Source: Sphingobacterium sp. R2
Lineage (GTDB): Bacteria; Bacteroidota; Bacteroidia; Sphingobacteriales; Sphingobacteriaceae
NCBI RefSeq assembly: GCF_040760075.1
Contig: NZ_CP142884.1
Coordinates: 2,480,001 to 2,544,000 of the forward strand
Length of the DNA stretch: 64,000 bases
Reading direction: 5' to 3'
Part shown: positions 55,267-64,000 of the stretch, in pieces
Layout of the letters: each line of letters opens with the position of its first letter
Position numbering within the stretch: the first letter of the stretch is position 1
Position numbers and translations under genes: made by a program
Notes under the pieces: generated by a model
The model's input: the letters and a program-made list of their open reading frames with translations, nothing else
What the model was told of the DNA's origin: nothing
Database searches by the model: none

Positions 55267-58200
55267 ATGAATAAATACAGTCTAATAATTTGTTTTTTTA
55301 TTTTCTGGGGACAATGTGTTCTCGGTATTGATCTTTCGAGATACCGGTTTCACCTCATGCCCGAAACTTCGTATTATGGCGGTATACAAAGCATTGCCAA
55401 AGACAGTTTAGGACGTATGTGGTATACCGGACCCGATGCACTTTTCATGTATGATGGCAATAGCTTTTATCAGTTAAACGATATCGTTTCGGCGATGAAG
55501 CCAAAGCAGAAATGGGGCTATGGTTCTTTAATTTGCGATAGAAAAGGAAATCTATTTTTAGCGTCGGGGCAGGGTTTGTTAAAATTTAATTACGAACGGT
55601 TTTCATTTCATATTGTTGTCCCCGGAGTAATTCGTTCAGTTTGTGTACATCATGATGGTCAAGTTTACATGCTCTCGGAAAATAGTTTACTCCGCTATAA
55701 TCCACAAAATGAACGCATAGAAAGTTTTTTGTTGCCCAAAAACAAGTCTTTTCAAAATATATTGAGTGTCAAAGACCAGGTATTTTTAACGCAAGATGCA
55801 ATCTTACATACCGTAGAAATGTCTAAAAAGCGCCTTGTTCAGTTTGCGGATTTTAGCAATACAGCAAATCAGGTAAACGATGTAGTTGAATACCGTGGGC
55901 TATATTACTTTTTAACACCGCGGGGAGGAATACATGTCACAGATTTGACAGGTAATTTAAAGCAGAAAATTCCGGTAGCCGTTGCTGGAAATTCATTCGT
56001 TTTAACGAAAAAAATGTACTTAGACCAAACTGGGGTGATCTGGGTGGCTACCCAGGGTGGATTATTCCTTTATGATCCCGCCAATGAAGGTAGCAGCACC
56101 TTGCGGATGAACCTGAACGATATTTATTCATTGCCCAATAACTCCATTTGGACAATCTATCCAGATCCGGATCAGGGTGTTTGGATAGGTACCTACGGTG
56201 GTAAAATCGCCTATTGCTCGCTTTACGATTCGAGAGTACGTTACTTTAAACCGAGCCCTGGCGGTCTGAATCATCCCATTGTCAGTAGTTTTCAGGAAGA
56301 TCATCTGGGAAATATATGGATCGGTACAGAAGGGGGGAGCCTAAATTACTGGGATAGGAAAAAAGATCAGTTTATCCATCCCGAAAAGTCGCAGGATAGG
56401 GGGCCAAGTCCCAATATGATTAAGCGGCTTAAGTTTGACGAAGCAAGCAAGAGCCTGTTAATTTCTGCCTATAATGGTGGAATTGGCAGTTATGATGTAA
56501 ACAATCAGCGTTTCAGTAGTTTCGATTTCCGCTCTCCGGAAAGCCAGCAACTGCTGACGGTGTATGATTTTGCAAACGATCAGGAAGGTAACTGGTGGAT
56601 GACAGATCCCGACAAATCATTTTTATATCGTAAGAACCGGCAAGGTCCGATAGAAATGGTTAGAATCAAGGATTCCAAAGGCAATAAGTTGAATCTAGAA
56701 ATAGAAGCATTATATGTGAATAATCAAAACCAGCTCTGTTTAATTAGCCATCAGGGATTTTTTGTCGTAAATACTCATACGCTAACCGTTTTAAAGCACT
56801 ATATGGTCAAGGATGCTTCCTATTCAGCAAATAATCTGTGCAGTTATGCCGTGGCTTCGAATGGCGATGTATGGCTAGGGACCTTAGGGAAAGGTGTAAA
56901 CGTGCTCAAAAGAGACGGAACGTATATCAATTATAGTGCAAGTAATGGTTTTCCGGCAAAAATGGTATTCGGTATTTTAGAAGATGCTTTTACGAAAAAT
57001 GTGTGGTTAAGTACCAGTGATGGTCTTTTTTTCTTCGATTTGAAATCCAGGAAATTTGAAAAAGCGAGATTCTACCAGGAAGATAATATCGGTTCATTTT
57101 ACATACATGCTGCTTACAAAACTTCTAAAGGCGAAATGCTGTTTGGCGGCACCAATGGCTTTTTACTTTTTGATCCTACGTACCTCAATAAAAATCCGCA
57201 AAAACCAAAAGTTTTCTTTACAGGATTTCTGGTGAACAATACCTTGGTGAAACCTGATGACGGATCGTCGATTTTGTCCAAAGACATTGGAAGCCTGTCC
57301 AACCAAAAGGGAGATAAGATAAGGCTTTCTAGTAATCAGTCTAATGTCGAAATTAAGTTTTCGGCGAATAGCTATCTATTTGCCGAAAAGAATCAGTTTG
57401 CTTATCGGATGTTAGGGCTTGGCGAAGATTGGCAAATTAGTCATCCCAACCAGAAATCTGTACAGTTTCTCAACCTCCCGGGCGGAGATTATACCTTCGA
57501 AATCAAGTCTTCCAACAATGATGGGCTATGGGGGGATCAAATATCACGATTATACATCCACGTCGATCCCCCATTTTTCTTGTCCTGGTGGGCCTATTGT
57601 TTCTATGCAGCTTTTGCATTTGCATTGCTGTTTTTTATTATGCGATATTATAGTGATAAAAGAGTTTTTAAGGAGCGGTTGGCACTTGAGCGTTTAAGAG
57701 AACACAATATGCAAGAGCTGAATCAGGCACGTATCGACTTTTTTACCAATATTTCGCACGATCTAAAAACACCACTAACCTTGGTATTACAGCCGCTTAA
57801 GCAACTCAAAGAGACTATTGTGGCCAATGATACTGCTTTGGTTTACATGGATTTAATAGAGCGGAATGTCACCAGAATACAACGCATGATTAGCCAATTG
57901 CTGCGTTTTCGGGAAATTGAGAGCCAAAAAATTACGCTCAATCCGCAGGTTGGTGATTTTATCAATTTTGTAAGGGATATATTTAGCCTATTTGAGCTCT
58001 ACGCCAATAAAAAAGGTGTTGAAACCCATATTTCCGCGTACAAGGACAATTTATATGTTGCCTTTGATTATGATGTTATCGAAAAAATATTGACTAATTT
58101 GTTCTCAAATGCCCTAAAATATACACCCGATAATGGTTATGTGGGCGTACGTATCTATAACGCCACGCCCGAAGAAAAAGAACGGTTTTCTTCCTTAGAT

Positions 58201-59331
58201 CCGACAGAAATCGAATACATCTCCATTGAAGTTATAAATACCGGCGATTGTTTTTCGGAAGAACAGATAGCGACGCTTTACACTTCTTTCAATCGCCTAT
58301 CTTCTCATCGGCCAACTTTTGAAGAAAGTTCAGGACTTGGACTTGCCATAGTGAAAGAACTGGTAGAGGTGCTTGAGGGTAAAATATGGATGGTCAATAA
58401 GACCGATAAAATTTCATTTACCATTTCCCTACCTTTAAGAAAACAGGCCAGGGCAGGCGACATGCAACCTAACGTATACGATTACACCGTTTCTGAAATT
58501 GACGATATTATCACACAGGATATTGCAACGCCCGAAACCGGGGCTATCTCCATAAAAAAAACAGATAATATCCTGCTTATTGAAGATGACCAACAACTCC
58601 GGGGTTATTTGGAACAACGTCTGGCTGAAAAATATAATGTATATGCGGCAAGTGACGGAGAAGAGGGGTTAATAAAAGCTGAAAAAATCTATCCGCAGCT
58701 CATTATTACCGATCTAATCATGCCTAATCGGAGCGGTCTGGATGTTTGTCGTAGCCTGAGGCAAAACTTCAAGACTAGCCATATTCCCATTATTATGATT
58801 TCGGGTACCGGAGATGACAATCAGCATAAAATAAAAGCATTGGAATTTGGTGCAAATGTATTTATTGATAAACCTTTTCATATTGACTATCTGTTGCAAC
58901 AAACAGAAACCATTTTAAGAAACCAGCAGGAATTAAAAGAAAAATACAGCAAACATTTTCAAGTGGATCCGTCCAATGTTACCGTCACCTCGATGGACGA
59001 GGAGCTATTAGTTAAGGCCATTCAGGTCATTGAAGAAAACATTGCTAACGCCAGTTATTCCGTAGAGGACTTTGTGGCTGACATGAACGTGGGCAGAACC
59101 ATTCTATATCAAAAGATAAACGATATTGTGGGCATGTCGATCAAAGAGTTTATTCTGAATATGCGCTTGAAAAGAAGCGCTTATCTGTTGGAGAAATCAG
59201 ATTTGACCATTGCGGAAGTTGCTTATCAGACCGGGTTTAACAATGCCAAATACTTTAGTGTCTGTTTTAAAAAGCAGTTTGAACTAAGTCCTTCAGATTT
59301 TAAGAAGAAATTTTCCAGCGGGAATAAATAA
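55267..59331 (+). CDS. Hybrid two-component system regulator (HTCS-2)
   Basis: A 1,354-residue HTCS. After a signal peptide (1-20) come Reg_prop propeller repeats (SIAKDSLGRMWYTGPDALFM, FQEDHLGNIWIGTEGGSLNY, LEDAFTKNVWLSTSDGLFFF), the Y_Y_Y domain (VEIKFSANSYLFAEKNQFAY) and a membrane span at about 778-798. HisKA carries H831 (NISHDLKTPLTLVL), the HATPase reads FSNALKYTPDNGYVG and SGLGLAIVKELVE, the receiver has D1149 (IITDLIMPNRSGLDVC) and the AraC-type helix-turn-helix lies at about 1250-1350. All phosphorelay residues are intact. It sits between the enzyme operon and the last SusC, and is the nearest regulator to both copies of the repeated motif. Confidence 0.95.
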   Translation: MNKYSLIICFFIFWGQCVLGIDLSRYRFHLMPETSYYGGIQSIAKDSLGRMWYTGPDALFMYDGNSFYQLNDIVSAMKPKQKWGYGSLICDRKGNLFLASGQGLLKFNYERFSFHIVVPGVIRSVCVHHDGQVYMLSENSLLRYNPQNERIESFLLPKNKSFQNILSVKDQVFLTQDAILHTVEMSKKRLVQFADFSNTANQVNDVVEYRGLYYFLTPRGGIHVTDLTGNLKQKIPVAVAGNSFVLTKKMYLDQTGVIWVATQGGLFLYDPANEGSSTLRMNLNDIYSLPNNSIWTIYPDPDQGVWIGTYGGKIAYCSLYDSRVRYFKPSPGGLNHPIVSSFQEDHLGNIWIGTEGGSLNYWDRKKDQFIHPEKSQDRGPSPNMIKRLKFDEASKSLLISAYNGGIGSYDVNNQRFSSFDFRSPESQQLLTVYDFANDQEGNWWMTDPDKSFLYRKNRQGPIEMVRIKDSKGNKLNLEIEALYVNNQNQLCLISHQGFFVVNTHTLTVLKHYMVKDASYSANNLCSYAVASNGDVWLGTLGKGVNVLKRDGTYINYSASNGFPAKMVFGILEDAFTKNVWLSTSDGLFFFDLKSRKFEKARFYQEDNIGSFYIHAAYKTSKGEMLFGGTNGFLLFDPTYLNKNPQKPKVFFTGFLVNNTLVKPDDGSSILSKDIGSLSNQKGDKIRLSSNQSNVEIKFSANSYLFAEKNQFAYRMLGLGEDWQISHPNQKSVQFLNLPGGDYTFEIKSSNNDGLWGDQISRLYIHVDPPFFLSWWAYCFYAAFAFALLFFIMRYYSDKRVFKERLALERLREHNMQELNQARIDFFTNISHDLKTPLTLVLQPLKQLKETIVANDTALVYMDLIERNVTRIQRMISQLLRFREIESQKITLNPQVGDFINFVRDIFSLFELYANKKGVETHISAYKDNLYVAFDYDVIEKILTNLFSNALKYTPDNGYVGVRIYNATPEEKERFSSLDPTEIEYISIEVINTGDCFSEEQIATLYTSFNRLSSHRPTFEESSGLGLAIVKELVEVLEGKIWMVNKTDKISFTISLPLRKQARAGDMQPNVYDYTVSEIDDIITQDIATPETGAISIKKTDNILLIEDDQQLRGYLEQRLAEKYNVYAASDGEEGLIKAEKIYPQLIITDLIMPNRSGLDVCRSLRQNFKTSHIPIIMISGTGDDNQHKIKALEFGANVFIDKPFHIDYLLQQTETILRNQQELKEKYSKHFQVDPSNVTVTSMDEELLVKAIQVIEENIANASYSVEDFVADMNVGRTILYQKINDIVGMSIKEFILNMRLKRSAYLLEKSDLTIAEVAYQTGFNNAKYFSVCFKKQFELSPSDFKKKFSSGNK

Positions 59332-59350
59332 AAAACAACCAATTCTAACG

Positions 59351-60580
59351 ATGATGAAAATAATAATTTTTAGAAGAGTTCTTCTCTTGAGCTATTTTAT
59401 TTGCTTATGTAATGTGTTGCAGTTGACAGCAGCTCTCAACCAAGCGGTAGATGAAATGTATATCAGCCCTAATAATTATAAAACTGGAACGCAGTCTGAG
59501 CGAATACAGAGGGCTATAAATGCGGCAAAAAATAGTACCGGAAAAGTAGTCATACCGAAGTATGACGCCATAGCTAAAAAAAGTATTTGGCTCATTGATC
59601 AGGCCATTTTACTTCCTGGTGATTTTGAACTTGAATTGAATAACTGTACCATTAAGCTTTCTGATAAATGTCGGGATAATTTTATTCGTTCTGCGAATGC
59701 AGGACTGGGAATCAATACTATATCTCCATTAAAAAACATCAAGATCATTGGAAAAGGTAATGTCCTTCTAGAAGGAGCTGATCATCCAAGAGCTACCGGA
59801 GATCATAATAAAACACTATCGCTAAATCCCAGCAGATTTGACCAATCTTATGGCACTGATGCTGGCAAACCCGGCATGAATCAAAAGGGTGGTTGGCGTA
59901 ATCACGCCATTATATTGGCTTATACCGATGTTTTTGAGGTTAGTGGCATTACATTGAAAGATTATCATGGGCATGGATTGGTACTAGAGCGCTGTACAAA
60001 TGGTAAGATAAGCGATATTACTTTTAACGTAAGGCAAGCCGTGAATGTGGATGGAACTGACCAACAGATCTTAAACCAAGATGGGATGGGCATACGTTTT
60101 GGCTGTAAAAATATTCTTATTGCAAATTGTAGAGGAAGAAGTGGAGACGATTTTATTAACATCGGTTTGACAGATACTGGAGTGGGCGCTGGAGAAGAAA
60201 ATGTCAATGTGGTCAGTGGTTCGATATACAGGGGTGAAATCGACAATATTTCGACTATTTATCTCCAGAATTGGCAGGACTTTTATTCAATTTCACACCG
60301 TTCTATTCGGATTATGCCTGTAGGTAAACTCCGGATAAGCGATGTTTTTATTGACAATATGGTCATCAGTCCCTTGGCAAAGCAAGGCCTAGTCGTTGAG
60401 TATGCCGAGCATGTGAAAGGTTTGTTTGTGCGGAATGTCATCAGTCATCAACCTATAAAAGCCAGCGGTATTTCCCAGGCCAGTTTCAGAGACATCCTGT
60501 ATAAAGGGCAGGGTGAAGCTATTGATGTGCAACGAAGTGATACGGTAGTTCTAGATCATGTAATGGCAATAAAAAATTAG
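59351..60580 (+). CDS. Secreted parallel beta-helix protein, polygalacturonase (GH28)-like
   Basis: A 409-residue protein: signal peptide (about 1-28), then an N-terminal TGTQSERIQRAINAAKNSTG lead typical of pectinase folds, and repeating helix turns (IKIIGKGNVLLEGADHPRAT, FEVSGITLKDYHGHGLVLER, GKISDITFNVRQAVNVDGTD). NQDGMGIRFGCKNILIANCR, with D244, and SGDDF, with D266-D267, parallel the NTDG and GDD catalytic motifs of GH28; the GHG motif normally following them is not evident at that place (GHG occurs earlier). So it is either an atypical GH28, another helix enzyme or a lyase. It follows HTCS-2 by 19 bases and ends at a terminator. Confidence 0.8.
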   Translation: MMKIIIFRRVLLLSYFICLCNVLQLTAALNQAVDEMYISPNNYKTGTQSERIQRAINAAKNSTGKVVIPKYDAIAKKSIWLIDQAILLPGDFELELNNCTIKLSDKCRDNFIRSANAGLGINTISPLKNIKIIGKGNVLLEGADHPRATGDHNKTLSLNPSRFDQSYGTDAGKPGMNQKGGWRNHAIILAYTDVFEVSGITLKDYHGHGLVLERCTNGKISDITFNVRQAVNVDGTDQQILNQDGMGIRFGCKNILIANCRGRSGDDFINIGLTDTGVGAGEENVNVVSGSIYRGEIDNISTIYLQNWQDFYSISHRSIRIMPVGKLRISDVFIDNMVISPLAKQGLVVEYAEHVKGLFVRNVISHQPIKASGISQASFRDILYKGQGEAIDVQRSDTVVLDHVMAIKN

Positions 60581-60612
60581 TAATGCAATTGCTCGCAATC
60601 TTATTTGTTTAA

Positions 60613-60638
60613 GGCAAAAACACCTGTTTTTGCCTTTT
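60613..60638 (+). terminator. Rho-independent terminator of the beta-helix gene
   Basis: GGCAAAAACA (60613-60622) and TGTTTTTGCC (60625-60634) form a 10-base stem with TTTT after. Its T tail overlaps the start of operator copy B. Confidence 0.85.
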
Positions 60639-60674
60639 GTACAAAATCAAACCATTTTCGTACAAAAACGAACC
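60635..60674 (+). promoter_or_regulatory. Candidate HTCS operator, copy B
   Basis: TTTTGTACAAAA (60635-60646), three bases, AACCATTT (60650-60657), followed exactly 21 bases after the first GTACAAAA by a second GTACAAAA (60660-60667), three bases and AACC (60671-60674). This is a clean direct repeat two helical turns apart, about 295 bases before the SusC start, and shares its form with copy A at 47918. Confidence 0.6.
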
Positions 60675-60968
60675 CTATGAATTGGTGATCAGTATAGTTT
60701 TGTCTTAACCAATTTTAAAAAGGAAAATATGTGTATGAAAATTATTCCCGACCACGTGATCAGGCTCGCGCAGGGTAATCCCAACTTTACAAAAACCAAT
60801 GACATTACTTTTTGGAATATTGTATTTCGTCAATAGGTCGGAAATCGAAGCGTTGCGGAAGTTAAATTAGTCCAAGCCTATTGAAGCATAATTATTTCAA
60901 ATATATGTTCTCTACGAGAAAGGGACAGTAAAGAACACAAGTAATTTTAAACTAACCATTATAAATCA
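60675..60968. other. Leader region of the last SusC gene
   Basis: No reading frame. The promoter should lie here; I see no clear TTTG/TAnnTTTG pair. A long leader is usual for SusC operons. Confidence 0.45.
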
Positions 60969-63965
60969 ATGATACAAAAGATACATATCTGGCTCAGGAG
61001 CTGGATAATGAGTGCTACCCTATTGGCGGTGGCATCCAATTACGCTTATTCGCAAGCAGCAGATCAAATGCAAGTCAAGGGTCAGGTGACTAACGATGCG
61101 GGAGAAGCACTTAAAGGTGTTTCGGTCATGATTAAGGGAGCGAGAAATGGTGTACAGACCGATTCAAATGGAAATTTTACTATCCAGGCGGCTCCCACGG
61201 CTACGCTACTATTTACCTATATTGGTTTCAATAGCCAGGAAATAAAAGTCAATCCATCAGGAGTCATTCATGTGAAAATGTCTGGAACTAATGTGCTGGA
61301 TCAGGTCGTTGTGGTCGGTTATGGTACAGCCAAGAAAAAAGATCTAACAGGAGGCTTAGCTGTCGTCGGAAAAGAGCAGCTAGGTATGGTATCAACCTCC
61401 AATCTGATGGATCGCTTGGTGGGACAGGTGGCCGGTTTCTCCATTACAACCGGTGAAGCTGCGCCAGGCGCATCACAAAGCTTGTTGATAAGGGGCGAAA
61501 ATTCAATATCGGCCAATAATAGTCCACTCATTATCTTGGATGGTATTCCCTACAGCGGATCCTTGGCAGATATTGATCCCAATAACGTTGAAAACCTTTC
61601 TATCCTAAAAGATGCTTCCGCATCGGCTATTTACGGTTCTCGAGCAGCAAATGGTGTTATTTTGATACAGACCAAAAGGGGAGCGCTAGGTAGAGCGCAA
61701 GTAAACTATAAAGGTTTGATCGGCATGGCCGAGCCTATGCAGCGTATCAATGTCATGGGACCAAATGAATATATCCGCTTCCAACAAGACATTGCCCGAA
61801 TTAGGCAAGGCTATACTGGAGCGCTATTAGATCCTATCGCCGGGGATATTATTAGCGTAACAGAGCGCGGCAATTATGCGAAAGGCATTACCAATAATTG
61901 GCAAGATTACGTCTTTCGGAAAGCTTTGACCATGGATCATCAATTGAGCATTTCCGGGGGTACTGAAAACACAAAATATATGGCTGCCCTTGCCGCTTTA
62001 GATCAAGAAGGTGTAGTGTATAATTCCAAGTTGTCACGTTTAAATATAACCACAAATGTGGATCAGACTTTTAATAAATGGCTAACAACTGGTATAGGGT
62101 TGCAATATACCCGAAAAAGTGACGGTGGCGTTACACCAAATTTGGAGCATGCCATTAAGCAAAGTCCTTATGGTAGTTATAAGGACGAATCTGGTAAGTA
62201 TGTTCCTGAACCTATGGAGTACTCATTGATCGTCAATCCGATGCGTAACGTCAATGCGATTCAGGATAGATATAATAACAATTTCTTTCTTTCGGGATAT
62301 GCCAATATTTTGTTGCCTATAGAAGGTCTTTCCTTACGATCAAATTTTGGCTATAATTATCGGAATGGATTTACAGGAACTTATTACGGGCGCAACACCT
62401 TTGAAGGCAGGGATCAGGGTACACAAGCCGGAGGAAGCGCTTCCATCAACAATTCTAATTATAACGATTATACCTGGGAGAACTTGCTTAAATATGAGCG
62501 GCAGATCGGCGATCATCGTTTTGATGTAACCGGCTTATTCAGTATGCAAAAAACAAAAAGCTGGTCGACGGGACAAAGCGGAGCTGGTTTTGTAACCGAT
62601 GACACCGAATACTTTATGATCGGTTCGGCCAGCCGTCTTGTTTCCAACAGTGCTTCGTTGTCGGAGTCGGCCATGCTGTCGTATATGGGTCGGATAAATT
62701 ACGCCTACAAAGGGAAGTATTTATTAACCTTGACCGGACGTACAGACGGAGCCTCGGTATTTGGTATCAACAATAAATATGCATTCTTTCCTGTGGCAGC
62801 AGCGGCATGGCAAATTGGGGAAGAACGTTTTCTGAAAGATAATGTCAAATGGCTGGACATGCTGAAAATCCGCCTTTCTTATGGGGCCAACGGTAACCAG
62901 GCGATTACACCCTATCGCACTTTAGACCGCCTATATTCCAATGTAAAATATATCTGGGGCGATGATGGCGCTGCGGTGACTACAGCATATTTGGCTGGTG
63001 ATGGTGTGGGGAACCCTAATCTGAAATGGGAAACGACCTATTCGACAAATCTTGGGCTGGACTTTCAACTGTTTAACAACAGGTTTGGCGGAACTATTGA
63101 TGCCTATCTTTCTAAAACGAAAGATCTGTTGATGACCCGTACCGTACCTATTATGAATGGGTACAATCGAATTTGGGACAATATTGGTGCAACTCAAAAT
63201 AAAGGGATTGAGGTCACTTTAAATTCGGCGAATGTTAAAGGCGAAAATTTCCAATGGAATACGACTGCTGTATTTTCTCTAAATCGAGACAAAATCGTGG
63301 AGTTAAGAGGGGATGGTATAGATGATATTGCTAATAATTGGTTTATTGGTCAACCCTTGCGAGTATTCTACGATTATAAAATGATCGGTGTATGGCAAAA
63401 TGGAGAAACCATTACTGTTGACGGGGCAGCTCCTGGGGCCGCCAAGCTATATGATCGCGATGGTAACGGCAAGATAGAGACCAGCGACAGAGTGGTCATC
63501 GGGTCTAAAAATCCACGCTACACAGCTTCTCTGGCCAACCGATTCTCTTACAATAATTTTTATGCATCTGCTTTAATCACTGGTGTCTTTGGTGTTTGGC
63601 GTGACGATCACATGGCCAATTTGGGGGCCTGGACTTTCGGAATTACTAACTATGTACACGATGCAAATTATTGGACACCTGAGAATTCTAATGCGACGAT
63701 TGTTTCACCGGGCTATCTCAATCCATTGGGGCACGGGTACTATAAAAAGGTGAGCTATGTGCAGGTGAAAAATATCACCTTCGGCTATAAATTACCGCAA
63801 AAAATTGCTAAAAAGGTAGGAGTAAGTGGTATTGATATAAACGCCAGTATCAACAATCTGAATACGATTTCAAATATCAGAGAGGTGCTCAATTATGACA
63901 ATAGCTGGATGGCCTCTTATCCAACGGCACGTTCTTATATGTTTGGCTTAAATATAAATTTCTAA
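60969..63965 (+). CDS. SusC/RagA-family TonB-dependent receptor
   Basis: A 998-residue outer-membrane importer: signal peptide (1-30, ASNYAYSQAA), carboxypeptidase-regulatory-like domain (about 36-115, QVTNDAGEALKGVSVMIKGA), LDQVVVVGYGTAKKKDLTGG signature, plug (NLMDRLVGQVAGFSITTGEA, SLLIRGENSISANNSPLIIL, SASAIYGSRAANGVILIQTK) and the barrel ending RSYMFGLNINF. It imports oligosaccharides with the SusD that follows. A GACATGAAAATAAA start lies 12 bases after its stop. It has its own promoter region behind operator copy B, so it and its SusD form the next unit of the same PUL region. Confidence 0.95.
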   Translation: MIQKIHIWLRSWIMSATLLAVASNYAYSQAADQMQVKGQVTNDAGEALKGVSVMIKGARNGVQTDSNGNFTIQAAPTATLLFTYIGFNSQEIKVNPSGVIHVKMSGTNVLDQVVVVGYGTAKKKDLTGGLAVVGKEQLGMVSTSNLMDRLVGQVAGFSITTGEAAPGASQSLLIRGENSISANNSPLIILDGIPYSGSLADIDPNNVENLSILKDASASAIYGSRAANGVILIQTKRGALGRAQVNYKGLIGMAEPMQRINVMGPNEYIRFQQDIARIRQGYTGALLDPIAGDIISVTERGNYAKGITNNWQDYVFRKALTMDHQLSISGGTENTKYMAALAALDQEGVVYNSKLSRLNITTNVDQTFNKWLTTGIGLQYTRKSDGGVTPNLEHAIKQSPYGSYKDESGKYVPEPMEYSLIVNPMRNVNAIQDRYNNNFFLSGYANILLPIEGLSLRSNFGYNYRNGFTGTYYGRNTFEGRDQGTQAGGSASINNSNYNDYTWENLLKYERQIGDHRFDVTGLFSMQKTKSWSTGQSGAGFVTDDTEYFMIGSASRLVSNSASLSESAMLSYMGRINYAYKGKYLLTLTGRTDGASVFGINNKYAFFPVAAAAWQIGEERFLKDNVKWLDMLKIRLSYGANGNQAITPYRTLDRLYSNVKYIWGDDGAAVTTAYLAGDGVGNPNLKWETTYSTNLGLDFQLFNNRFGGTIDAYLSKTKDLLMTRTVPIMNGYNRIWDNIGATQNKGIEVTLNSANVKGENFQWNTTAVFSLNRDKIVELRGDGIDDIANNWFIGQPLRVFYDYKMIGVWQNGETITVDGAAPGAAKLYDRDGNGKIETSDRVVIGSKNPRYTASLANRFSYNNFYASALITGVFGVWRDDHMANLGAWTFGITNYVHDANYWTPENSNATIVSPGYLNPLGHGYYKKVSYVQVKNITFGYKLPQKIAKKVGVSGIDINASINNLNTISNIREVLNYDNSWMASYPTARSYMFGLNINF

Positions 63966-63976
63966 TCGAATAGGAC

Positions 63977-64000
63977 ATGAAAATAAAAAATATTATCACA
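63977..64000 (+). CDS. Start of the partner SusD lipoprotein gene (3' end outside window)
   Basis: An ATG 12 bases after the SusC stop opens a frame reading MKIKNIIT, a normal beginning of a lipoprotein signal peptide. Only eight codons are visible. In nearly all SusC operons a SusD gene follows directly, so this is the probable identity, inferred from position alone. Confidence 0.45.

Overview
The window looks like a chromosomal segment of a Bacteroidota bacterium, most likely Sphingobacteriaceae (Sphingobacterium-like). The evidence is three SusC-type receptors with SusD partners, two hybrid two-component regulators (HTCS), many Bacteroidota-style lipoproteins, ECF sigma/FecR pairs, several promoter elements of the Bacteroidota TAnnTTTG type, and generally weak Shine-Dalgarno sequences. 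I see no rRNA, tRNA, CRISPR array or intact insertion sequence.

Layout. 1-1.8 kb: end of a nitroreductase, an OhrR-type MarR regulator and a NudK-type Nudix hydrolase. 1.9-8.3 kb: accessory stretch with a lipoprotein cut short by an in-frame stop, a SIR2-like protein, a phage-like lysis pair (AmpD-type amidase plus a membrane/coiled-coil protein), an unknown small protein, a self-cleaving CI/LexA-type repressor with promoter and operator-like repeats, and a small lipoprotein. This is probably the remnant of a prophage or related element. 8.7-12.3 kb: FAD monooxygenase plus luciferase-like oxidoreductase operon, an HD-domain hydrolase and a GNAT acetyltransferase. 12.4-19.0 kb: ECF sigma, FecR anti-sigma, SusC and SusD operon. 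19.3-24.9 kb: small lipoprotein, CsbD-like stress protein, an envelope redox cluster (repeat lipoprotein, c-type cytochrome, YceI, DUF5777-like beta-barrel) and, divergent from it, an ECF sigma with a membrane-anchored barrel-like partner.

25.0-30.1 kb: a two-gene carbohydrate operon without SusCD: a GH16-GH43 fusion enzyme and a LacZ-type GH2, which together suggest attack on a beta-1,3-galactan-type chain. 30.1-31.0 kb is a gene-free stretch with an 11/22-base repeat array and a long palindrome. 31.0-34.3 kb: a small secreted protein and a large TPR protein.

34.6-64 kb is one large polysaccharide-utilisation region. HTCS-1 converges on a leftward operon (SusC, SusD, two surface lipoproteins with DUF4959/DUF5126/DUF5000-like and DUF4998/DUF5013-like features, and a lipoprotein with an HEMNH metallopeptidase-like site). 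Divergent from it is a rightward operon: a DUF4832-type TIM-barrel protein, a beta-glucuronidase-like GH2 carrying the NxK uronate motif, a second GH2, and a stand-alone copy of the accessory domains of a GH35 beta-galactosidase with no catalytic barrel. HTCS-2, a secreted pectinase-like beta-helix protein and a third SusC (its SusD begins at the window edge) follow. A shared motif with a 21-base direct repeat lies in front of both the DUF4832/GH2 operon and the last SusC and is a good candidate for an HTCS operator. The enzyme set points to a glucuronic-acid-containing plant or microbial glycan, but the exact substrate cannot be read from sequence alone.
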